Below, piece after piece: positions 24,641 to 38,545 of a stretch of 64,000 nt of DNA. The notes below the pieces were generated by a model. The model searched no databases and was not told where the DNA came from. It was given only the letters and a program-made list of their open reading frames with translations. Source of the stretch: Apis mellifera (taxonomy: Eukaryota > Arthropoda > Insecta > Hymenoptera > Apidae); the NCBI RefSeq assembly GCF_003254395.2, contig NC_037638.1:9431535-9495534 (forward strand), in the 5' to 3' direction. How positions within the stretch are numbered: the first letter of the stretch is position 1; the number at the start of each line of letters is the position of its first letter. Made by a program: the position numbers and the translations under genes.

Positions 24641-26236
24641 GTGAGTAAATGTGTGGTCCCCCTGTGTACGTATCTCCATCGTTGGCCGAATCCTATCGAG
24701 TTGTCAGCGTCGAGGAGAGAGGCCAATCGCAGAGGGCCAGCCACAATTTCATATCTATCTTCGTTCCATGGATCTGACTTCTGCTCTTTGATCTGACTTC
24801 ACTTCGTTGTCATCGATAAATCAACCGATGGAAACGGAGAGATAGAGACATCGAGCAACGTAATGAGAATTTGTTTCACGATTATAGGTTAGGTTAGATT
24901 AGATTTTTCGTCAGAAAAAAAACCCTAGGGTAACGACGCATGCGCAATCCCTGACATTCTGAGCGTGAATGGTGGTCGTTTAAAATGGAGAGATGTGGCT
25001 TGATCCTGTTCGGGTTTATTAAACGCGAGGAGGATTAGGGATTATTTAGGAGTTGAAATTGGGTCTGTGCGATTCGCGTTAATTTTGATGTTTTAGTTTT
25101 AGTTAGTTCCAGATAGAGATTTGGAATTACCGGAGATTAATTGTGAGTTTCTATCTGTTTATTAAAGATTGGCTTGTATATACATGATGTATTATTGAGA
25201 AGTTATTATCGAATTTGAGAGAGATTGATGGCTAATAGTAGGATTAATCAATAAAGTAAGCGTGGAACGCGAGAGTTTTCTTGTTTTCAATTTAATTTAA
25301 AGGATTATCGATACAAGTTAAATTGTATTAAGGAATAAACGAGGTTACGTTGCCAATTAATTTAGAACAATCGTTCTAACAACGATAGGGTATTGGTTAT
25401 AACTCGTGGTAATAAGTTTAAGCTACGATAATAGGCAAGGGTTGAAACATTGCCGAGAATCCTTGTTCCTTCGCGATACGGAATGGTGAAATATTAAATT
25501 ACAATATTTCCAGTGACCACCAATCTTGGTTATTACGCTCCTTCTTGGGATCGTTGTAATTTTATCCTCCAAATTATGAATCTCTCAAAATGTAGTTAAA
25601 CGCGGCAAGCGGAAATAACGGAATCACTTTGATTTCACTAGCTTGAAATTATAATTTTCAAGGGAATTACCTGTATTTTCCTCAACGACGTGTAGCCAAC
25701 GTGTATTCTCTGCATTCTTTCGAAAATTTTTCAAATTTTAAAACTCTGATTGTATTACGTTTAAAAGGCCATTCTTTCTTAAAATAAAATCACTATTTTA
25801 CTCTTTATATTACTTCGAAAAGATTGAATAAAAAATTGTTTATGAAAAAATATAATATAACAATCTTTTATTCCTTTTTTACTAGAAATGTTTGATAGGA
25901 GCTGTTCATCGATATCAATCGATCGTACACGCGGTTCATGATGCGGTTAATGAGATGCACGTTAGCTGCATATTATGCTCTCCCTCGAGTTAATCTCATC
26001 GAGGAGAGGAGGGCAAAAAACAGGCCCATTATTCTCTTAATCTAGCCTTGCAAAGTATCTCGGGAAAGTTGGCCGGCAGATACATAATCCGTGGCATTCT
26101 GTGGAACATTTTCGTTAGACCATAAATCACGAGGGCTCGCATCGTTACGGTCGTCCTTGTCGTGGCATAATGGCGATCTTGGAACTAGTAACGATGTCCT
26201 CGTGGCACTCACGACCCATCCTACCTACGTCCCTTA
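24641..26236 (+). other. Intron 3 of the dpr-family gene, proximal part
   Basis: The intron starts at the GTGAGT donor. The first 100-300 bases are GC-rich, then the sequence becomes AT-rich. A short TTAGG-like GGTTAGGTTAG motif occurs near 24888. No ORF or exon is supported. Confidence 0.8.
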
Positions 26237-27170
26237 ATTGGAGCCCTGTCCCCTCTTTGCACGTATCTATCCTTTTCTTCTTTTTTATTATTAAAATTTT
26301 TAAAATTCGACAAGAAATTCTTGAAATTCTGATTTATAATTCTCCTTGTAAAATAATATATTTTAGAGACACTTGTGATTTTTAATAGCATCTTTCAATA
26401 TTCTGCCATTTACTCGTTTTGAAAATTGGAGCCCTGTCCCCTCTTTGCACGTATCTATCCTTCCCTTCTTTTTTATTATTAAAATTTTTAAAATTCGACA
26501 AGAAATTCTTGAAATTCTGATTTATAATTCTTCTTGTAAAATAATATATTTTAGAGACAGTTGTGATTTTTAATAGCATCTTTCAATATTCTGCCATTTA
26601 CTCGTTTCGAAAATTGGAGCCCTGTCCCCTCTTGTATCTATCCTTCCCTTCTTTTTTATTATTAAAATTTTTAAAATTCGACAAGAAATTCTTGAAATTC
26701 TGATTTATAATTCTCCTTGTAAAATAATATATGCAGAGACACTTGTGATTTTTAATAGCATCTTTCAATATTCTGCCATTTACTCGTTTCGAAAATTGGA
26801 GCCCTGTCCCCTCTTTGCACGTATCTATCCTTCCCTTCTTTTTTATTATTAAAATTTTTAAAATTCGACAAGAAATTCTTGAAATTCTGATTTATAATTC
26901 TCCTTGTAAAATAATATATTTTAGAGACACTTGTGATTTTTAATAGCATCTTTCAATATTCTGCCATTTACTCGTTTCGAAAATTGGAGCCCTGTCCCCT
27001 CTTTGCACGTATCTATCCTTCCCTTCTTTTTTATTATTAAAATTTTTAAAATTCGACAAGAAATTCTTGAAATTCTGATTTATAATTCTCCTTGTAAAAT
27101 AATATATTTTAGAGACACTTGTGATTTTTAATAGCATCTTTCAATATTCTGGCATTTATTCGTTTCGAAA
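26237..27170. repeat. Tandem array, five copies of a 188-bp unit
   Basis: Units begin at the same ATTGGAGCCCTGTCCCC motif at 26237, 26425, 26613, 26795 and 26983, so the periods are 188, 188, 182 and 188. Copies 4 and 5 are identical until the last 25 or so bases. Copy 3 lost about five bases within the TTTGCACG segment and one more near its ATATATGCAGAG variant. Copies 1 and 2 carry a few substitutions. Three copies encode near-identical 65-codon minus-strand ORFs, which are a by-product of the repeat. Low divergence indicates recent, possibly still polymorphic, amplification. No similarity to a known transposon end is visible. Confidence 0.97.
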
Positions 27171-27591
27171 AATATTATTACATCAGAGATTTAAAACGAA
27201 ACTGGTGTCGAAGAATAAGAATTTAAATATTTACGAATCTTTGCATTCTGAAGCGAGCACACGTCCGAAATGCGCGTAATATACGTGCATGTACCATCAT
27301 ATCCAGCGACACATATCTTAAAACGCCGGTTTATGATGCCAACGGCCGAGAAGCGTTCGATTCAACAGCGCTGCATATGGCTAATGTCTCCCCTGTTAAA
27401 CCTCGTATCGTGGCTGGGGTTAATACTTCTTGACCCCGTTTCTCCCCCGCCTTCTTGGATTCCATACTTCTCTACGAGGGAAATGAACAAAGTGTGAAGT
27501 GATCTTTCATCACGAACAACGAGACATTGACGCGATTCTTCGAGCCACGTCTGTCTTTTTCATTCGAGGAGGAAGCACACTCGCGTTATTT

Positions 27592-28150
27592 TCTTATTAT
27601 TCGTATTTTCTTTTCCATTCTAATTTTCACGCATCTATGATATAATCCAATCAAAAAATTGTAAAGGTGAAGAAGTGAGTGGTACATTTACGATAAACCT
27701 GAAAAATATCGAAATTAGATACATTTTCCAAGCCACAATCGATTTAATATCATACCAAAATTTTCTCAACTTCTTATCATTCGTATTTTCTTTTCCATTC
27801 TAATTTTCACGCATCTGTGATACAATCCAATCAACAAATTTTAAAAGTTTGAAGGCAATTTTGAAGAAGTGAGTGGTGTATTTACGGATAAATCTGAAAA
27901 ATATCGAAATTAGATACATTTTCCAAGCCACAATCGATTTAATATCATACCAAAATTTTCTCAACTTCTTATCATTCGTATTTTCTTTTCCATTCTAATT
28001 TTCACGTTAAATCCACGCATCTGTGATACAATCCAATCAAAAAATTGATCAATTTTAATGGTTCGAAGGCAATTTTGAAGTATTTACCTGAAAAATATCG
28101 AAATTAGATATATTTTCCAAGCCACAATCGATTTAATACCATACCAAAAA
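27592..28150. repeat. Tandem array, three copies of a ~180-195-bp unit
   Basis: The motif ATTCGTATTTTCTTTTCCATT recurs with TCGTATTTTC at 27601, 27781 and 27976, giving periods of 180 and 195. Each unit ends with a shared CAAGCCACAATCGATTTAAT block. Copies differ by small insertions (for example GTTCGAAGGCAATTTTGAAG in copies 2-3) and the third is truncated. The sequence is unrelated to the 188-bp array 420 bases upstream. Confidence 0.93.
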
Positions 28151-30255
28151 TTCCTGTAAAACTAAACAATTGGTCCAACAGAAATTAATACGGAACTAGA
28201 TATCGAATCAAGGATTTTTAAGGAAACGACAAGAATTCTTTTTGAAAATTTCATTTCCAAAGTGTGTCCTTTTCCCTTTTTTCTCTCTCTCTCTCGCGAT
28301 TCTTCTGAATGTGCTCAGCAGCTGCGTTTGAAAAAAAAGGGGAAGAAGCAGTGACGTTGAAAGCGTACGACTCGGGATAAACCGAACTGGTAAATGCGTG
28401 TTTCCATGAAAGCAGCCAGTTACTTTTCCGCGTTCGAATAGAAACGCGGTTGTTTGCGTGCGACACATTTTTCGTGTACAGATGTGTGCAATTTTCACAT
28501 TTTCACATGGTCCACGCGTGAGAAACTACCTCCCTTTGCCGGGCTCCCTTTTCAAACAAATGCGCAAAAGAAGAAGAACCGCGGGGCTCGTTTCAAGTGG
28601 GCAACAAGAAAAACCTACCTTGGTTCTTTTTACCCATTCTCTGAATGACTATTCAGATGCTCTTTTCTAAGATGCTTCTTATCCACGTTTCAATACGCGA
28701 AAGACACATATTGGAACTATAGTTTGAATTTAATTTGCCGGAAAAGAATTTTTTCTTCTCCCTCCTAATTTAATCTAATCTAATCTCCAAATTTTTCCAA
28801 TTAATATTTCTTTCTTCTGTTATGAAATAAAAACCTTACAATTTGTAATTTGTTGCCCATTCAATGATATCATTACTCCATAAATTATTGCACAAGATTT
28901 CTTAATTATTCCATTTTTGAAAATATTATTTTATTTTTCGAGAGGAATTATAAAAGAAAGATATCGAAGAATTACGACACCAAGAAATGAATGTACACCA
29001 ATGTAATTTACACTCGTATCTCAATTAAAATGAGAATAGGTAGGGCATATCGCATCATATCACCCGGTCATTTGTTTATCACGTTATCTCGAATGCGTGA
29101 ATCATTCTTTTCCCAAAACAAACATAAATCCAATAAAAACCGAATAGCTTCGAGCTATCTGGATCCCCCTGTATGGGAAAAATATCCACCGATATGTGTT
29201 CACGCATCGAGTTAAAGTTAATACGAGAAAGGACGTTGTGATCAGAGATTGGAAAAAGAAATGAGAAGTCGCGTGCTACTTTCCTTTTTTATCTGGAGTG
29301 TCACTTCTTAATCAATCTTTTAGTTGAACTACGTTACGAGCGTCAATCAAAGCCCCCTTTTAAACTGCAATCTTGAAAAAACTCGTCACAACGCCCCTTC
29401 TTATCGAATTAAAAATCGGAATCGCACGCGACGCTTAGGATAGATTTAAATTGCAGGAAGAGAAATTTGGAGAGGGATGAAAGGTTATTTCTCTTTTGGA
29501 GAAATTTTTGTTGAAGATAGGAAGGTGGACGATAATGAAAGTATTATAAATAAAGTTGTGCAATGTATTTTGTGTATTTGCGATACTGGTTATAAATGAT
29601 GTAGATAAAAGAGATTGAAAGATACTTTGGTGAAAGAAGACGTTGAAGCAGTAGCTATTTTATTGGAAGGTTCATTCTTTTCGAAAAATAGAACGATATC
29701 TCGTTATCGATTTTAAATAAACGCGTGATTAAACAGTATCTTCAAGAGAAATTTTTAAATTATAATTCTCAAACGTATTAATAGATAATTTTATCTTATC
29801 ACAATTCGAGATAATAAATATAGTTGCAGATGAAATGATCGAATTCTTCATAAACTATTAGTTTAATTGATTTAATCGATCATTATTAATATTTCTATAA
29901 AGAATCTAGCCTAAATCTTTATCACGTATGATTCCTATTAGATCCTTAAATGTAACAAATTAACGACAATTATTGAGAAAAAGATAGGCGAAGGATTACA
30001 ATCATTCTTGTTGTCTTTCATAATGGCATTTGAAAGGGAAATTACGTTTAATTTACTTAGGTAGTTTCATGAATCATCGACCAAGTTTCAAAGTAACCAG
30101 AGAGGATTTCGAATCAGATGCAAGCATCCGCAACGCGGTCACCAATACCAAGCAGATTGGCGACCGGTGTTCCATGAACAAGACTTTGAGGTATCTGCTA
30201 TTGAAAGTCAAAGAGCGCGCAAGAACATTTCCTGTGACGTGCAACTTCGTACAAC

Positions 30256-30274
30256 TATATATATATATATATAT
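30256..30274. repeat. (TA)n microsatellite
   Basis: About nine TA dinucleotides in intron 3. Confidence 0.9.
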
Positions 30275-32789
30275 GTATGTAAGTCAAGAGTGAGAAGGAT
30301 TCGTAGATTTACCTACATTTATCCAATATTTGTTCCGTCTTGACAAGCAGCGACATATTCGAGAATTGCACACACGCGTCTAATGTGAATGTCTGATATA
30401 AACGTGAATTTTCGAAATTGTTTTCTTCTTCTTGATTATTTATTTACATCATATTTAATCTCCTCTTCGTTGAAAAAGTTGATTATCGTGTTAATTTTTA
30501 TAAAAATACATCAGATTCATCAGAAGACATTAAAGATGAAAGATGGCCGAATTCTTAATAAGATTATTAAGTTTATAGTTTAATTCCATTGATTTAAGTT
30601 CTGTCTACATGAAAGAAAGATTAAAATTGTACAATTATAACGATTTTTAAATGATTTAAAATTGATAAAATTTTTAATACCAAATTTTTTATTTTATTTT
30701 TTTGCACGTGTATTTGGAAAGTTTTATTAATTTTATTTTTTTTTTATTTCCGTTCAAATTTTATAAGAGCATTCGAATTTTATATCGAAGCACAGTTTAC
30801 TACAAATACGAATTTTATATTTTTACAACGAGAATATTCTATTCTAGTTACATTCAAATAATTTCAAATTGAAGTAAAATCACGTGCAACAACTTAATAA
30901 TTAGAAAATTCCCTAAACGAGGAGGATCTTCAATACGGACTCAGAATTTTTCATCCATCTTCTTTTTCTTGCTCGTTACGACCAACTATATCTTCACTAA
31001 TACTCGTCAGATTTGTCGTTGTAAATCGAAAAATCGATGATTGCGACGACCAGTATCTCTCTTCAGCGCCATTTTATCGGCTATTCTCAGCTTCGAACCG
31101 ATTCATTGAGTTCCGACTCGGCCTGATTGATTCTATTAAAGTGCAATTATGCGTTGCAACCGGGCCACCGTGACGATATCTTGCAATGGTTGATCCCATT
31201 GCTGATTTAAGGCTGACACAGATGCCACGCGAACCGAGAGAAGTCGTAATGTCGACGTATGGGAAACAGTTAGAATGGTTATGGAGGATTCTGATCGAAT
31301 GGAGTGGAACCAGAGAGACGAGAATGATATCCGAATGATTCTGTCGTTTTCTAGGTGGAAATAAGATATTCACATTTATGATTCTCGTATTTCTTTTACG
31401 TGTATCGATGTTCATACAATATCGTTTGAATATATTGTCTATTGTGTTTTATCTTGTCTTGTTCATTCACATCCTTTTTATTTATTTTCAATCTTGTCGA
31501 GATTAATAATGTATTGTTTTATTGCAGTCCTGAAACAGCTGGATAATAATTTATAATCGTAATTCTTTAAATAATAATTATATAATCTATAATTTCATAT
31601 TATAAGTGAGTGTATGAGTTGGAAGAAGAATTGGTAAAAGTTTGAAAGAGTTGATGGAGGATATTTTAGAAGTGCAAATTGATTTATGATGTAATTGTAA
31701 AATTATTTGTTCTCATTGGGGATGGGCCTTTCTTGACATTTATTGATATGCTAACAATGTAATCCAATTGTAATTTGAGATTAAAAATTCGTGAGACAAT
31801 ATTAATATAATACTAACTTTTTCTCACTTTTTTAAATTTATATCAATATATTTTTGAAAATCTTTTTTGATTAAAACATTATATATGATTTTTCTTTTGT
31901 GTTTAATATTATATTTGATTTCACTTCAATTAGACAAGTTCTTGTTGATAAAAATTTCACTTAAAATCATTTTGGGAACAAATGTGTTATCAATATATAT
32001 TTTTTTCCAGCACTTCCATCCCTTTTTTCTTTTTCATTTCGTTCCTTTTTTTTTTTCTAGTAAACAAACTTCGAGTTATAGTGAAATCGTATCGTAGAAA
32101 TAAAAGTCAATACTTCTGCTGGATAACTGTAAAGCTTCGTGTACTATTATTGTTCACGGCATTTTAAATTTGAATAGCCGTCCGGCTAAAATAGCCTGAT
32201 TTTTCGAAATGAGTTTTTCCGTGAAACAAGGGCCACCATATACAAAACTAGTTTCGACAAAGTTCTTCACTCGACAATCACATTAAAGATGACAAGAAAA
32301 CTACAAAAAGAAAAATTTATATATATCAATCAATAGAATCAATTACGTATCTTTCCTCTAAATTTGATGAAACGTAACGTACATATTTGTTTCCTTCTTC
32401 TTTCTTCCCAATTAAATCAGAAAATTATTTTTATTAAAATGCTAAATTATAAAAATATTCCTCCCAAGAAAGTTCGCAATGAAATCGCACAATTAATCAA
32501 TTCAAGTGGAAAGTACATCCTCTATCTGAAAAGACAAAGCATAGAATGATTAAAATTCTAAAAGTGGAGGACGCGCGAGGGAAACAAACATCGAAACATC
32601 AGCGACACAACATCGCCCGACGGCGGAATCGTTACGCCCGCGCGTTTCCGCCGGAAACGCGTCAACCGGATCGCGCACCAATAGTATTGTTCACGACATT
32701 TTTACGGTGGAGGCGTTATTGGCAGTTTGGCGTTTTCGAAATCCACAAAGACGATAAATCGAACGGTTCTTGCGTTCCATCCTCTCCCT

Positions 32790-32810
32790 TTCTCTCTCTC
32801 TCTCTCTCTC
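32790..32810. repeat. (TC)n microsatellite
   Basis: About ten TC dinucleotides inside a CpG-rich island. It generates the Ser-Leu run in overlapping frames. Confidence 0.92.
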
Positions 32811-35800
32811 ACTCTTCGCGTGTCGCGTGTCCCCCATTGTCTTCCATCCGCGCGTGTATTCATCGTTTCGCACGTTGCCTCCTCGTGAAAAAAGGATCGA
32901 TTTTATATTGGCGTCGGGATCGCCACACACAGAATTGCATCGTAAAAATCATTTTCGGAATCGATCCACTCGTTAAATTTGTAATATTATCCCCATTATC
33001 CTGGTATATATAACTGTGTATCGACGATATACAGGTTTTTTTTTCTTTTTTACGATGGGTCGTGAGAAAACGACTGCTATATACGGATCGTAATTCTACG
33101 GCTCGCAAGGGATAATTGGCCGCAATTTTTATTTCTGGATGAATCAATACGATACAGCGTGTAATCAACGATGATTTCTGACGATATAATAATATTGGGG
33201 AGGGGGGGAAATGGAGGTGAGTGAAATTTCGAAAAAAATCGAGGCATCGCTCTCTGGCGTTGCAATGATGGAGTACTTTGTCCGTTGAAATTGTGTTTCG
33301 CTACGTGATTTTATTCTCCCCGATTAATACATCAATATACACTCGGTACTCGGTCGTAAATCAGGGATTTTATTGAAAATAATAATTTCAGGGAGGGGGG
33401 GAAATTTGTGTGCGCGGCGGGATTCGTTAGTTATCAATTTGGAAATTTTTCTTCTTTTTTTTTACTTGATGTATATGCGGGTATTATCTCCTTCGTTCGT
33501 TATTTATTATATGTATTGGAATAATTATTATTTTATAGTCGGATATTTAATTGTATTTATTTTTCGTAGGAAAAAATGCAATTTCGCGTATCTCGAAATG
33601 TTTGGTTTTGCTTAATGAACAATGTTTGCGCAATATGTAATATGCTTCCCAATATCCAAATAATATTTAATCATCGTTAACGAGATACTTGAGAAATTCA
33701 ATAAATCTAAATTTTCTTTGTATCAACGAAGCTCTATAACATAAGATCTTTAAAATATTGATTTATTATTATTATTAATATTTGAGTTTGCTTTTTCCAT
33801 ATTAAATGTTGAATGTTGACGTTTTCTTTCGTAAATGTTATAAAAAAAGTACATTTATTATCATTCATTTGTAATTAATTTCTTCCAAGAATTCAAAAAT
33901 TCGTTCAAAAGTTAGGTTAGAATTCCATAACCTCAAAAGATTCTGCAACGTAGCATTGATTTTTCCGTTTTTATAAATAATTATTCATTTCTGTGAATAA
34001 TTATGTGTGAAAACAAATTCCTCAAAGACCAACTTATCAAGATCCTCGAATCATGATCGATAAACCGACCGATAACGAGCAAACTTTCATCGATCCTAAA
34101 CAACAACTTCCATATACGATTCTCTCTCTCTCTATCCTCGATCTCATCGTCATGAAAGCGCATTATGACAAAAGAAAACGCCGATAAAGATGGCGGTAAA
34201 TTCTTGAGAAGAAAGGAAGATAGTGAACCGAATAGAAAGGAATGGAAGGTTTGAAGAAACGATCGAGAAAAAGAGGGAGGGGGGCAAAGTGGAGGCAATA
34301 AGCGCGAGAAATAGCCATCGAGATATTTTTGCCGGAAGAGAATCGACGTCGATATACTCGTGCACTGTTTATGAAATATTTGACCGAAATACCAGGTGCG
34401 GAACAGGCATAAATTCCGGTGTTCCTTCGCGATATGAACGGGGCACGTTTCGCGTGCTCGAATGGTGGAACAGGAGGCCATTCGATGCCTCGGTGTTCAT
34501 GTGTGCTCGATTGGATATTTATTATCGTTCATATCCCCCCGTGATCAGGCGGCAAAAATATCTGATATTTCCGATTTTCTAATTTTACGACGCGATACCT
34601 TTCTCTATGCTTTTATTAAATTTACCCATTTTATTTTTCAATCTCTCTCCTCATCATTTCCCCTCGTTATCGATGTTTCGAGGATTTATTTATATTAATT
34701 GTTAATCGAGAGATGAAAATATCATTGTTAACGTTTATAATCTTCCCTTACGAGGAAGATCAAGGAAATATTATTTTATATTCCTTTTTATGATTCGTTG
34801 ATTCGGGATATTCGAATGGGATACTTTTCCGTTTCTCTCTTATTCGATATTGTTGGAAATTCTTAATTGGAAGAGAGGAGTTATTGAAAAATAAAGCAAA
34901 TTCCATAACAAATTCGCTAAGCTTTTTGCTCGTTAATTTTGTTTTATATGAAAATAATATAATATCATTGTTTATGAGATAACTAAACACTTGCTTTTTG
35001 TTAATTAATTTAATAATATATAATTTAATTAATTGTAATCATTGTGCTTTCTGATAATTGCACAAGTATTGTTGTCGATTTATATGGGTAAAATGAGAAT
35101 TAATGACCGATCAACGTGAAATTGATATAATTTGATTAATTAATACTGTCTTTTTATCATTATTTGATCCTACTTCTATTTCTATTATTTATTATTTACA
35201 TGTCTTTGGAAAATCCATTTTAGAGGATCCTTTAAAACAAAAATATTAGTTAAAATTTATTCATTGAGCTATAAGTAATTGAAATTTGGCTTAGACAAAA
35301 ATAGAATGAAATAGCTCTATTTTGATTACGTAAATCTCAATAAACTTCAATTTTTATGCATCAACTTTTATATGTGTCTTCCAGAATCCAATCTCGAAAA
35401 AATAAAAAAAAAATAAAACATAGACAAATCTATAATAAATCCAAATATATAAAGTCGTGAATTTATATTGAAATAAATATATAATAAAAAATTCTATACC
35501 TTAAATTACCATCAACCCTCTCTTCTTAAAATTGACGAGACAATAGAGACGATATTCCTCTAAACAAATTTCTAAATTCTCTACGAATAAGGCAATATAA
35601 TTTGCCATCTCTAATCGAGGATCTTATATCTACTATCATTTCCCTAGTCATTTTTTATTGCTCAATTTTATCGACTCTAGTTCAAAGCCTCGTAAATCTT
35701 TCGTTTAAGGATATATAGTATATTTATGGGGAATACACGATCTATGAATTCTTCGTTGAGATACTCGTGACAAAATGGAGGGACGTTGAATCTACTCGTA

Positions 35801-36529
35801 GCGAATGGGCGCCGAAAGGGAGGCTTTACGAGTTCGACGTTTGACGTACGCCTGTTCCTGCTCGTTATTTTTGCAAGGAAAGTGTGCGTCACCGATGTAA
35901 ATCAAAAGAGGAGCTTTCACGAGAACGTAGGGGGATTATGCGGATGGGAGGATCGTGATCCTAGACGCTATAATCGTATGTTTCTGTCGTAGCTTCGGTT
36001 TTTTTTTCTACAGTCTCTCCTTCTTTTTTTTTTTAAAGCTCCTCCTTTTTCGAGCCAAAAGTATTATTTGTAATATTTTCTTTCTCTTTTCTCTCGAAAC
36101 CTTGCTTGTTTCGTTTCGCTTATATTCGAAGTTTAGAATTATATTCAGAATGATTTCAATCGTTTTATCTTGAAGGAGTATCGAGATTTTTTTTTCCTTT
36201 TCTAAATAATAATCGTAAAATTTTTATTATGGAACGTGATTTGTTTCTCGATTTTCTTTTCTTTCTTTTTTCTTTTTTTTTTTCCCTCTCGATTGTGTCG
36301 AAAAATAAAGAGAAACAAAACGATTACATAAAGCAATCCTTCGAGGATGGAGCACGTTCTCTACGGATTGATACACTTTACGTAAGATGTAAAGGTAGCC
36401 ACGGTTACGTGTGTCTGTTGTTGAATGGGATCAGAGACGAAAGCTGTATACTTGGAAATTTCTTTACGGATAAACGGTCAATCGAGGTAATTTTTCCAAC
36501 TACAGAAAGTCCATGGTTTTTCTCTTAAG

Positions 36530-36547
36530 TCTCTCTCTCTCTCTCTC
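36530..36547. repeat. (CT)n microsatellite
   Basis: About nine CT dinucleotides. Confidence 0.9.
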
Positions 36548-38274
36548 ACAAATAATTTAATCGATCGATGCGGCTTTTCAACTATTTCTCCTTTTTAGAA
36601 GAAAATATTTCAATCTCTCTAATTTGGTTTTTTCACGAGATAAATACGTATTTACGAAATTTTCTATTTCTTAATATTATATTTTAAACGAGATTGAAGC
36701 GAAACGACGAATACTTTGATATCATTTCTGCGGAATTAAAAAATGTGAAAGCATTAAAGTGGACAGTAATTTCTGAGAATATTATAAACAAATCATAATT
36801 GTGCATAATTAAAGACGAATAAAATTAAATTTCATAATTTAAAAAGGAAATAATTTTAAAAATAAATATCAGGTTATTCAATTTGAGAAATATCATACAT
36901 TATATCTTAAAATAGATTAAAATTCGTTTCATCCTTCTATTATGATTATCTTTAATCCATTTGTTTCTTACATTTGATTGTTTTTAATGTATTATAAAAA
37001 TTTTGAAGACAAAGCCATATACATCATTCAAAATATTAATCTCCAATCTTCTTCATCAATATCCATTTTTCTCATCAAAGTATATACGCCATTAATTATA
37101 TTTAAAATTTAATTAATAAAAAATATGATTATAGAATTATTGGTTTATATATTGGTTCATCAAATACGCATGTAATTCGATTTCGTACATAAAAATGCGT
37201 GGTCTTAGTCCCTTTTCGACACAGTTAATGATTTACTTTGTGAGACCACGCGTACATTCGTTAGCGACGAAAGCTTTTTGCTCTTTCTCGTTTCCCACTT
37301 TGACAACGAGCCGAGGGTCGCGTTTAGATCCTCCCTGCTCTTCCTCCTTCTTCCTCTCGTTTCTCCGCCTTTGTCTTTGACTCGTTCTCGCGCACAATGA
37401 GAGCAGAATTGGTACAATAATCAGAGCAACCTTCAAAGCATCCGTTCTTATTTATTAAAGAAACATTTAATATACCGTTCCTTTAATATCGCGAGATATT
37501 TGTTTTCTCTCTCAGTTTTATGGGATCTTCTATCCCTCAAAGGCTGCTTTTTCAAATATTGATTTTCTTAGTGTTTAATTTAACGTTAAGAAAAGGGATA
37601 CGTTGTTTAATCGAGAAATAGATACATGTCCAGAAGGGAAGAATTTTCTTTTTAATCCTATTTTTACCTTTGCTTCGATATTTCTTTTCTAATGATATAT
37701 ATCCTTGGCTCTATTTTTCCCTTTACAATATTGTAATTAAATATTAAAAACTTTTTGAAAAATATGATTAATTATACGAAATCCTTTCATCTGGTATGGA
37801 AGAAATTAAATTTCTTTGGATTGGTAATAAATATATTTTGGGGTTAATATATTTTGATCAGGAAGAAGCAAATTATATGGATTCAAATTTATCGAAAAGC
37901 AGCAATGCTGATTTGACTTGGAAACTAGTTGAATTTCCTCTCTTGCCTTTCTATCCAGTTTTCAAATTAATGTGCACCGTTTCCGCACTAATTACAATTA
38001 GTTCTTCTCCGATAACGATAAGATACAAGAACAATGAGTACGTTCTCAATGGTATAAATTCTGTTGCTTTACCTCATAAATTTTCCAAACCAGATTCTAT
38101 TTTTTTTTCTACAGGATGCAATACGAATTCTATCACGATGAATCAGAATCAGAAAAGTAAATTTTCGTAATATCTCTTCGCTTAATTAATTAATTAAGTA
38201 ACAACAAATGCGTGATTTCCTGGATAAATTAAACAACAGATACATTATTTTTCCTCAAATTCTCTTAATTAACT

Positions 38275-38545
38275 ATTCGAGTTTCGATTTCGAATTTGGA
38301 TTTACATTTAATTTAGACTTAGGTTGGATTTTGGATTCGTTTTCAGATTTAAATCTGGCTTTGGATATGTCGTCTAAATTCCATTTGCCTTTGTATTTTC
38401 ATTTAGAAGGCTTAACTCTGGATATACATGTTTACAGATCGATTTTCTTTTCTAGATCGGATTAGCTTCCAAATTGGATTCAGATTTGAATTCAGGATAA
38501 GATAGGATTGTTTAGGCTACTACATGCTTAAACTGGATTTGAATT
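38275..38545. repeat. Low-complexity GATTT/GGATT-rich stretch
   Basis: Irregular recurrence of hexamer-like words such as TTGGATTT, TCGATTTCG and CAGATTTAAATC gives a degenerate short-period repeat. A plus-strand frame (38208-38465) through it has a biased Phe/Leu/Asp composition and is best read as a by-product of the repeat. Confidence 0.6.

Larger units (their letters stand above)
28151..38200 (+). other. Intron 3 of the dpr-family gene, segment between arrays and 38.2 kb
   Basis: About 10 kb of AT-rich sequence with CpG-containing islands near 32570-32920 and 34200-34560. It contains TA and CT microsatellites and pyrimidine tracts. Many frames of 60-155 codons occur (the longest at 32546-33013), but they cross simple repeats, have overlapping counterparts on the other strand, and lack splice or domain support. 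Nothing else is recognised. Confidence 0.7.

Noticed and set aside
24885..24896. TTAGG-like motif GGTTAGGTTAG, also near 33913 and 52019
   Set aside because: Only two units each. Such words are common in insect DNA and do not indicate an interstitial telomere.
26382..27137. Three near-identical 65-codon minus ORFs
   Set aside because: They are the same stretch of the 188-bp tandem unit repeated. Biased composition and periodic recurrence make them a by-product of the array.
32546..33013. 155-codon plus ORF
   Set aside because: It crosses a (TC)n tract and a CpG island, with no recognisable domain and competing frames on both strands.
38208..38465. 85-codon ORF rich in Phe, Leu and Asp
   Set aside because: Encoded by a degenerate GATTT-type repeat; periodic low-complexity composition.
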